From Paenibacillus xylaniclasticus (lineage in GTDB: Bacteria > Bacillota > Bacilli > Paenibacillales > Paenibacillaceae): a DNA stretch of 64,000 nucleotides. Below the pieces are notes generated by a model, which saw only the letters and a program-made list of their open reading frames with translations, was not told where the DNA came from and searched no databases. This document shows, one piece after another, positions 60,201 to 64,000 of the stretch. Numbering within the stretch: position 1 is the stretch's first letter; each line of letters begins with the position of its first letter. Location of the stretch: assembly GCF_004001065.1 (NCBI RefSeq), contig NZ_BIML01000003.1, positions 365,942-429,941 on the forward strand, read 5' to 3'. Both the position numbers and the translations under genes were made by a program.

Positions 60201-63200
60201 CTTTGATTCGTACACAGACAGCCCCGGTCTCGTCACACAAGTCAATATCCAGCTTCTGCACCTTATCTAGAGCATGGCCATCTGCGCTGCGCCGAATCAG
60301 CGACCACATAACAGGAGTGCAGCCTCGGAAAATCTCAACCTCCTGAATCGCAAAAGGCAGATAAGGCTTGACCTCTCCTGAACCTAGAACGAAACCGATT
60401 GTTGCCTGCAAAGCCGAATCCATCATACTTGGGTGCAGAACGAACTGAGAGCTGCTCTCCGCAACAGAAGCCGGCAAAATTAATTTCGCCAGCAGCTGTC
60501 CCTCTCCGACATACACCGTATCGATCCCTTGATGTGAAGGACCATAATCGATACCCATGTCGCTGAAAATAGCGTACAGCTGCGAAGAATAAAACATTTC
60601 CCCGCGGCATGCCTCTTGAATAGCTTCAATATTAAGCATTGGAACATAATCAATCGAGCTTCGTACGGCGCTTCCGTAGCTGTATACGATAGCCTCCGCT
60701 TCAGCATGTCCGCTCATCTCATAGATTTCATAGGAAATCTCTTGCTTCTCATTCAGAAAGAGTCCGATGTGAAGCTGCACCGGAGCATCCTCTACGGTTA
60801 TCGGCCGGGTCCAAACTACATTTCGCAGGCAAATTCCAGCCTTTCCGTCTTCGACGGTTCCCGTCGCACGTTCGACTGCCGCCCGTGCCATTTCAAGGCA
60901 GGCGACTCCAGGCAAAACCTTCCGTCCATTTACGACATGATCCTTCAAGAAAAACTCCTCGCCGGTAAACGTCGAGCTGTACCGCTGTTCCGTGAGATCG
61001 GAGGTGTTGCTGTGCAGCAAAGGATGCAGTATTGCGGCTGCTGCAGGAGCCGCCCCTTTCCACGCTTGGCCTTCAATCGCAGGCGCCCAACAGCGTACCT
61101 TGGCAAACGGATAAGTAGGCAGACTGATCCGGCCGTGCTTTTCGTTGCCATACAGTTTACCCCAGTCGATTTTCAGGCCTTTTACCCAAACCTCCGCGAT
61201 TTTGTTCCATCTTCTCTTCTTAAGCCACGTTTCAAGCAGAGATTTGGCGTCCTCATCCGCTTCGAAAACTATGATCTCGTCCTTGCTTTTCTTCACCTGA
61301 GCCGTCCAGACTCCAGCCGGCTGATCGCCGTATACAAAGCCTTTCAGCGACTGCAGCAACGCCTCTTTAGAATCAGCCACAATAGCGAGCCGGTATTCCA
61401 TTGGCTCCCTGCCCACCTGCAGCGTATACGCCAAATCATCCAGATTCACATTGTTCTCAGCTGCGAGAAAGCTGTGCATTTCCTCGGCATATGCTTTGAG
61501 CTGCTTTTCACCTTTGGCAGACAATACAAAGAGTACGGAGCTTGAAGCAGAGGCGGCTTTAGCGCCTGTTCCGATCCGAGGACGGTATTCTTCAAGTACG
61601 AGATGAGCGTTCGTACCGCTAAATCCGAAAGAGCTCACGGCAGCACGTCTCTTGTCACCGTATGAAGGCTCCCAATCTTTCAAATTCGTATTGACGTAAA
61701 AAGGAGAGCTCTCAAAATCGAAATGCTCGTTCGGAGTGTTGAAATTCAGCGTAGGCACCAGCTTTTCTTGCTTCATGCAGAGCAGTACCTTATGCACGCT
61801 TGCGATGCCTGCGGCTGCCGAGGTATGTCCGATATTGCTTTTGACCGAGCCTATGGCGCAATAGTTTCTTCGATCGGTTTTTTCTTTGAAGGCTGTCGAC
61901 AAAGCCTCCAATTCAATTGGATCTCCCAGCTTGGTACCCGTCCCGTGCATCTCAACATAGCTGATGCTTTCGGGCTCGATATTGTACTTGCTGTATATTT
62001 CTCTCTCCAGCTCTATCTGACTGTTAACACTTGGGGCGGTAATGCCATTTGTTTTACCATCCTGATTAATTCCAGAACCGATAATCGTGCCATAAATATG
62101 ATCCCCGTCCTCCTCGGCATCCTTCAGCCGCTTTAAGACGAGCACTCCAGCGCCTTCTCCCGGAACAAAGCCGTTAGCGCTATTGTCAAACGTATTACAC
62201 TGACCATCCGGCGACAGCATTCCGGAGGCGGACATGCCTACATAGGATTCCGGCGTAAGATATAGCGACACTCCGCCAACGAGCGCCATTTCAATCTCTC
62301 CGTTTAACAAAGCCTGACATGCCAGATGTGTTGCCACTAACGAGGAGGAGCATGCCGTGTCGATCGAGATGGCAGGACCCTTCAAATTTAGGAAATAGGA
62401 AATACGAGCCGCTGCAATCGCATTGCTGTTGCCTGTCGTATTCGTGAACTGCGCTTCATTCTTGTACAGCAGCATACTGTATTCGTTATTCAGTATGCCT
62501 AGATATACGCCGCATTTTTTATTTCCCAATTGGGAGACGCTGTAGCCCGCATCCTCGAAGGCTTTGTACGCTTCCTGTAAAAAGATGCGCTGCTGAGGGT
62601 CCATTCCTTCCGCTTCTGTAGGCGAAATATTAAAAAAGAGCGGATCGAAATATTCTATTTCCTCGAGAGCGCCAAGCCACTTGCAATAGGTCTTTCCCTC
62701 TTGCGCCGGACGAGGATCGTAATATTCGTCGACATCCCAGCGATCCTTTGGAATCTCTACAATGGAATTTTTCGCTTGCGCGAGATTATCCCAATATTGC
62801 TGCATATTTTTCGCGCCAGGATATCTGCCGGAAATGCCTACGATGGCAATGGCCTCTTTAGATGCCGACGGAGCTGCAGACGTACTTACTTCCTTCTCTA
62901 CAAGACTATATGGTCCAGAGCTTTCCGCAGTCGGTCGCGTCGAAGCACAAGGAATCGCAGCCTCTGCTCCCGACGATGACGATAGAGTTTCAGCTGCAGA
63001 CCTGACCTTATCCTGAACTTTCGTTAAGGATCGTTGAACGAAACGTCCCCCATTCTTATCGATCTCTTGCGCCAAGAAAGCGGCAAATTGCTGTATGGTC
63101 GGATAGTCGTATACCTTGGTCGCCGGTATCGATGTGCTGTATTGCTTGTTGAGAGTGCGAATCCACTCTACGCCTATAATCGAATCCAAGCCAAGCTCGA

Positions 63201-64000
63201 CAAAATTTTTATCCGTCTCGATGTCGTTTTTCTCCATATACAAAGCTTCAGCCAAGCTGGCCGTCAGCTCCTCCAGCAAAAGCGCTGCGGAAGTAGACTG
63301 CAACGTACCGGGTATTGTCTGCCCGCCAACCGGCTCAGGCGACGATTCCGTTTGAACGGGAGCATGGTCTGGATTTGCAATCGGTTCCAGCTTTCTTCTT
63401 GTACGTTCACCTGATTTGCTGTTTAATTCATGCGCTAGAAAGGTAGTGAAATCAGATACCGTTGGATAATCGTAAACCTTGGTCGCCGGTATCGATGTGC
63501 CGTATTGTTTGTTGAGTGCACGAATCCACTCCACACTGATGATGGAATCCATACCAAGCTCAACAAAATTTTTATCCTTCTCAATATCGCCCCGATCGAT
63601 ATATAAAGCTTGCGCCAGGCTTGCTATTAACTCCTCCTCCAAAATTCCCACGGATATGGATGGTATAGAAACTGTTTCTTCCTCCTCCTTCACATGCTTT
63701 GGCAATGACAGTGGAGCCGCATGTGAAGATAGTGTAATCATTGGGCCTGCTTTGACGACAGTCTTGCTTGGTTGCAGCTGACAGTCCGACAATTGTCGCA
63801 AGGCAATGCCGCTTGGCTTGTCGGAACGGCTGGCTGTGCCGGATTGGAACAAGCCTTCCGTCTGACGTGCAAAGCTCTGTACAGGAACCGCTGCCGTCGG
63901 CACTTTATGTGCGGATGGAAGCACGATATCCGAGATCCAATAACGCTCCCTTGCAAAAGGATACGTCGGCAGGCTAATGATCCGCGGCTTGTTCTCCCCA
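51202..64000 (-). CDS. Trans-AT polyketide synthase A, 5' end beyond window: ACP-ACP-KS-DH-KR-ACP-KS-DH-KR-ACP-KS-ACP
   Basis: At least 4265 residues of an AT-less PKS, open at the right edge; the first codons encode the post-KS linker PRIISLPTYPFARERYW, so another KS lies outside. Then: two tandem ACPs (Ser codons at 63544 and 63181), each with DSI..VEW, the Trp of beta-branching carriers; KS1 (Cys at 62350), DH1 (His at 60937), KR1 (AGVIRD), ACP (GFDSI, 58675), KS2 (Cys at 57862), DH2 (His at 56404), KR2 (AGVIHD), ACP (GIDSI, 54127), KS3 (Cys at 53320) and a last ACP with Trp (GVDSIIGVEW, 51463). KS3 has no reductive domain, so it leaves a beta-ketone on a Trp-ACP, the proper substrate for beta-branching. 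A short C-terminal helix (PMQALIEQVLEGALDIEQAD) is a likely docking element. GTG at 63924 is internal, not the start. Confidence 0.95.
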   Translation of the reverse strand, partial: GENKPRIISLPTYPFARERYWISDIVLPSAHKVPTAAVPVQSFARQTEGLFQSGTASRSDKPSGIALRQLSDCQLQPSKTVVKAGPMITLSSHAAPLSLPKHVKEEEETVSIPSISVGILEEELIASLAQALYIDRGDIEKDKNFVELGMDSIISVEWIRALNKQYGTSIPATKVYDYPTVSDFTTFLAHELNSKSGERTRRKLEPIANPDHAPVQTESSPEPVGGQTIPGTLQSTSAALLLEELTASLAEALYMEKNDIETDKNFVELGLDSIIGVEWIRTLNKQYSTSIPATKVYDYPTIQQFAAFLAQEIDKNGGRFVQRSLTKVQDKVRSAAETLSSSSGAEAAIPCASTRPTAESSGPYSLVEKEVSTSAAPSASKEAIAIVGISGRYPGAKNMQQYWDNLAQAKNSIVEIPKDRWDVDEYYDPRPAQEGKTYCKWLGALEEIEYFDPLFFNISPTEAEGMDPQQRIFLQEAYKAFEDAGYSVSQLGNKKCGVYLGILNNEYSMLLYKNEAQFTNTTGNSNAIAAARISYFLNLKGPAISIDTACSSSLVATHLACQALLNGEIEMALVGGVSLYLTPESYVGMSASGMLSPDGQCNTFDNSANGFVPGEGAGVLVLKRLKDAEEDGDHIYGTIIGSGINQDGKTNGITAPSVNSQIELEREIYSKYNIEPESISYVEMHGTGTKLGDPIELEALSTAFKEKTDRRNYCAIGSVKSNIGHTSAAAGIASVHKVLLCMKQEKLVPTLNFNTPNEHFDFESSPFYVNTNLKDWEPSYGDKRRAAVSSFGFSGTNAHLVLEEYRPRIGTGAKAASASSSVLFVLSAKGEKQLKAYAEEMHSFLAAENNVNLDDLAYTLQVGREPMEYRLAIVADSKEALLQSLKGFVYGDQPAGVWTAQVKKSKDEIIVFEADEDAKSLLETWLKKRRWNKIAEVWVKGLKIDWGKLYGNEKHGRISLPTYPFAKVRCWAPAIEGQAWKGAAPAAAAILHPLLHSNTSDLTEQRYSSTFTGEEFFLKDHVVNGRKVLPGVACLEMARAAVERATGTVEDGKAGICLRNVVWTRPITVEDAPVQLHIGLFLNEKQEISYEIYEMSGHAEAEAIVYSYGSAVRSSIDYVPMLNIEAIQEACRGEMFYSSQLYAIFSDMGIDYGPSHQGIDTVYVGEGQLLAKLILPASVAESSSQFVLHPSMMDSALQATIGFVLGSGEVKPYLPFAIQEVEIFRGCTPVMWSLIRRSADGHALDKVQKLDIDLCDETGAVCVRIKGYSSRKLNDESISSRAAFESSLLMAAPVWQEKDIPIEAETPVNECQVAILCQPSGISREQVESQMNGTRCIIVPSVREGIGEQFQHCAVQVLEELQRMLEDHSHGRSLIQIAYCGQEQGQLLSGLSGLLRSSRLEHPKLAGQLIELEHEEDWTNIVDRLKENSRCPEDIRIRYRNNKRLVFGWNEVQTPPEAANIPWKDSGVYLITGGAGGLGLIFAKEILSKVHHATIILTGRSMLDDRKRAALKELEAAGARRVVYRQADVSSKQVVVDLIRDIQTEFGGINGILHSAGVIRDSLIRKKNRTEMLEVLAPKVLGTVNLDYASRYLPLDFFVLFSSVAGGMGNRGQADYAAANAFMDSYAEYRSSLVAGKQRHGQTLSINWPLWKEGGMRIDEQSEELARQHTGMIGMLTATGIQAFYLSMAAGINQVMVMEGSLEKMKRTVGLLPASGIRQPDKAAVVSTAASISHDVPSLLDKVQAAIVQAVSKMLKVKIEDIDAYVELGEYGFDSILLTQFANNLNRLYPLDLTPDVFFEYSTIRNLSVYLVKEYEAVFAAHFAVNKPAGGDRPAFDEAPAVKDDAAEIARSRRTRSRFMVETGESAQQQSSAVPEPIAIVGMSGAFPMARNVDEYWNNLVEGKDCITEIPEDRWDWKAYYGDPANEANKTNIKWGGFMDGVYEFDPLFFGISPREAVLMDPQQRLLMTYIWKAIEDAGISAGSLSGTRTGIFAATANSGYSNMIYQGDVSVEAYSSSGMAPSVGPNRMSYFLNIHGPSEPVETACSSSLVAIHRAIKAIEDGSCDMAIAGGVNVIVSPELHISFNKAGMLSEDGRCKTFSDQANGYVRGEGVGMLFLKKLKDAEQAGDHIYGIIRGTAVNHGGRANSLTAPNPRAQADLLIDAYTKAGIDPRTVSYIEAHGTGTELGDPIEINGLKTAFKELYSRTEGPGIKEPYCGLGSVKTNIGHLELAAGIAGVIKVLLQLKHKTLVKSLHCDTINSYIKLEGSPFYIVQEAREWETLTDAQGEPVPRIAGISSFGFGGVNAHLIIEEYNPPKRKTEPVVFTEQKPAIVVLSSKSEWQLKEQARQLLAAIEKRSFIEESLGDIAYTLQVGREAMEERLAILAGSLHELEQRLKAFVEGRVDNSRVFLGHVKRLGARDEDKDAAGAIEALVGAGDYTQIAELWVQGTAWDWSKLYGDTKPNRVSLPTYPFARELYCISDRNNRMTLGGTVSKRQEAMVIHPLLHRNTSDVHGLRFSSTFTGEEFFLADHVIGGRRLLPGVAHLEMARAAGEQIADFSEHSRGQMSVQLKDVAWVRPAESGERPISVHIGLYPLDGGEIAYEIFGDSGESGTDRPVYSEGRLAFAPITEAPVLNITAVREQCRVGTLSSYQCYEAFGDMGIFYGPMHQGIEKVYAGVDQALAKLSLPSSGYDTTDQFVMHPGLMDAAFQSVIGLNAAVLSSGKAAMRPALPFALEELVLFNQCSSEMWAWVRYSERSRQESTVLKVDIDLCDEQGTVCVRMKGLTLWIDDREAARLDKRSLSETLMLEPIWEELPSLPGGTAPDYRHHLVVLCEPEVISGEMIEARMEGVRCLVLQSEPNDIDKRFMKYAAQVFDEVQRLLKSQPKGKVLVQLVVPTKGERQLLTGLFGLLKTAWLENPMLVGQLIELDDEEEHGVDITDRLQETGLTAVNVHIRYASGRRYASAMVELNSFREAFRLPWKEKGVYLLTGGTGSLGLICAGEMARHAEGAVMILVGRSPLRSDVKARMEEIQSLGARVIYRQADVADREAVEALIRDIRESFGRLDGIIHGAGVIHDNFIINKTVEELHQVLAPKVAGLVNLDEACKDMPLDFFILFSSVAGRLGNIGQADYAAANAFMDAFATYRDMLVERKQRHGRTLSINWPLWKEGGMRIDKETEQIMEGMGMVAMETGTGIRALYDGLLSGKSQMMVLEGDAGQLRETLLQPTLNQSADTSSMVNDNSQDAGTGQELLIEKTANYLKQLLASSIGLSARQIEIDAPMEKYGIDSIMIKQLTRELEKTFGLLPKTLFFEYQNIRALAQYFVEAHRDRLAKQLGIKEEAAAESAYMHNLAQSDRKWPPSGSQRQSPYSPKQLQSKQEPKTMNRSQDIAIIGLSGMFPEADNVRSFWNNLRNGKDCVKEIPEDRWDHSLYYDEDKMKPGKTYSKWGGFINGVDEFDPRFFNISPREAEIIDPQERLFLKCVYETIEDAGYTRDTLEPERNVGVFVGVMYEEYQLYGAQEQARGRMLAIPGNPASIANRVSYYCNFHGPSMAVDTMCSSSLTTVHLACQSLQLGECELAIAGGVNVSIHPNKYLMLGQGQFVSSKGRCESFGEGGDGYVPGEGVGAVLLKPLEKAIADGDHIYGVIKGIAVNHGGKTNGYSVPNPNAQASVIRKALKKSGINPRVISYIEAHGTGTSLGDPIEIAGLQKVFREFTEDKQFCAIGSVKSNIGHCESAAGIAGLIKVLLQLKYRQLVPSLHSSTLNPNIDFNDSPFLVQQELTEWKRPVVNIDGKMIECPRIAGISSFGAGGSNAHVLIEEYIPEEQEMRDAVELPRYPGMVILSAKNKERLNEQVQRLLAALKEPEYAKTDLYDIAFTLQVGREPMEERLAVVVNSVKELEEKLESFLAGDEETDGLYLGQAKKNKDILAVLETDEDMASMVDSWIGKGKFTKLAELWVKGLDIDWNRLYGNTRPRRISLPTYPFAKERYWVNITGNQSRDVEPEPAAVESPVQEQLMQDPDLTIKSITHQQPLVKVLDKPQGIVLRSLSDRQSEAGEPARMDGQTTALSAAEFTATQPKAQPSMQPEAKPPYSIQLEEKRTPVQQEAQLLQAQPAAELSARQLAAGDDVDRKANGQRAIRAESLHKELIETLAKALNMNEEDIGYDEKFVDMGVDSIIGVEWVQSINKRYGTSISATKVYDYPSIKEFSRMLAKELNKQAPDGQQASVEPSSRQPMQALIEQVLEGALDIEQADRLLKQMHS

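Noticed and set aside
63922..63924. GTG as start codon of PKS A
   Set aside because: The frame stays open to the window edge and encodes the standard post-KS linker upstream, so the GTG is an internal Val codon.
29547..64000. Many plus-strand open frames of 60-278 codons opposite the PKS genes
   Set aside because: They lack ribosome sites, have unlikely composition, and are fully covered by minus-strand frames with clear PKS domains.

Overview
The window looks like chromosome of a spore-forming, plant-biomass-degrading Firmicute close to Paenibacillus. This is inferred from a recognisable GerE spore-coat regulator, a YhcN/YlaJ-type sporulation lipoprotein, secreted Fn3-CBM3 cellulases, frequent AGGAGG-type ribosome binding sites with some TTG starts, and a trans-AT polyketide synthase. 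No rRNA, tRNA, insertion sequence, CRISPR array or phage gene was seen.

Region 1 (1-7.7 kb, minus strand) is a cellulase operon transcribed GH9 -> GH48 -> GH6; the GH6 gene runs off the left edge. GH9 and GH48 carry Fn3 repeats and a C-terminal CBM3. Region 2 (7.7-13 kb) holds a possible Spo0E-like ORF (-), gerE (+) with a sigma-K-like promoter, a membrane-anchored HtrA-like protease without a PDZ domain (+), a YhcN/YlaJ-type lipoprotein (-) and a secreted CE1-type esterase (+) with the same Fn3-CBM3 tail as the cellulases.

Region 3 (13-24.5 kb) is a minus-strand operon: hyuA, a short hyuB-like gene, full-length hyuB, two Dpp/Opp-type permeases, a fused two-domain ABC ATPase and a lipoprotein substrate-binding protein, ended by a strong terminator. 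A LysR-type regulator is divergent from it. The set reads as uptake plus ATP-dependent ring opening or carboxylation of a hydantoin/oxoproline-like compound; the substrate is unknown. A YxjI/LURP-one-like gene (24.6-25.2 kb) separates it from region 4.

Region 4 (25.3-64 kb, minus strand, open at the right edge) is a trans-AT polyketide synthase operon. In transcription order it encodes PKS A (partial), PKS B (4439 aa), PKS C (2753 aa), an SDR oxidoreductase, an acyltransferase/acylhydrolase-like protein and a fused AT-ER protein. Domain order in the window is: [post-KS linker]-ACPw-ACPw / KS-DH-KR-ACP / KS-DH-KR-ACP / KS-ACPw || ECH / KS-DH-KR-ACP / KS-DH-KR-MT-ACP / KS || KR-ACP / KS-DH(dead)-KR-ACP / KS(dead). 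No module has a cis AT, so the free AT must load them. ACPs marked w carry the Trp typical of beta-branching carriers, and an ECH2-like domain begins PKS B, so beta-methyl or exomethylene branching is expected at one or two sites. The rest of the HMG-CoA-synthase cassette is not in the window. The last PKS ends in a KS lacking both the nucleophilic Cys and the first catalytic His, and no thioesterase is present, so the release step is unexplained. The product cannot be named from this sequence.
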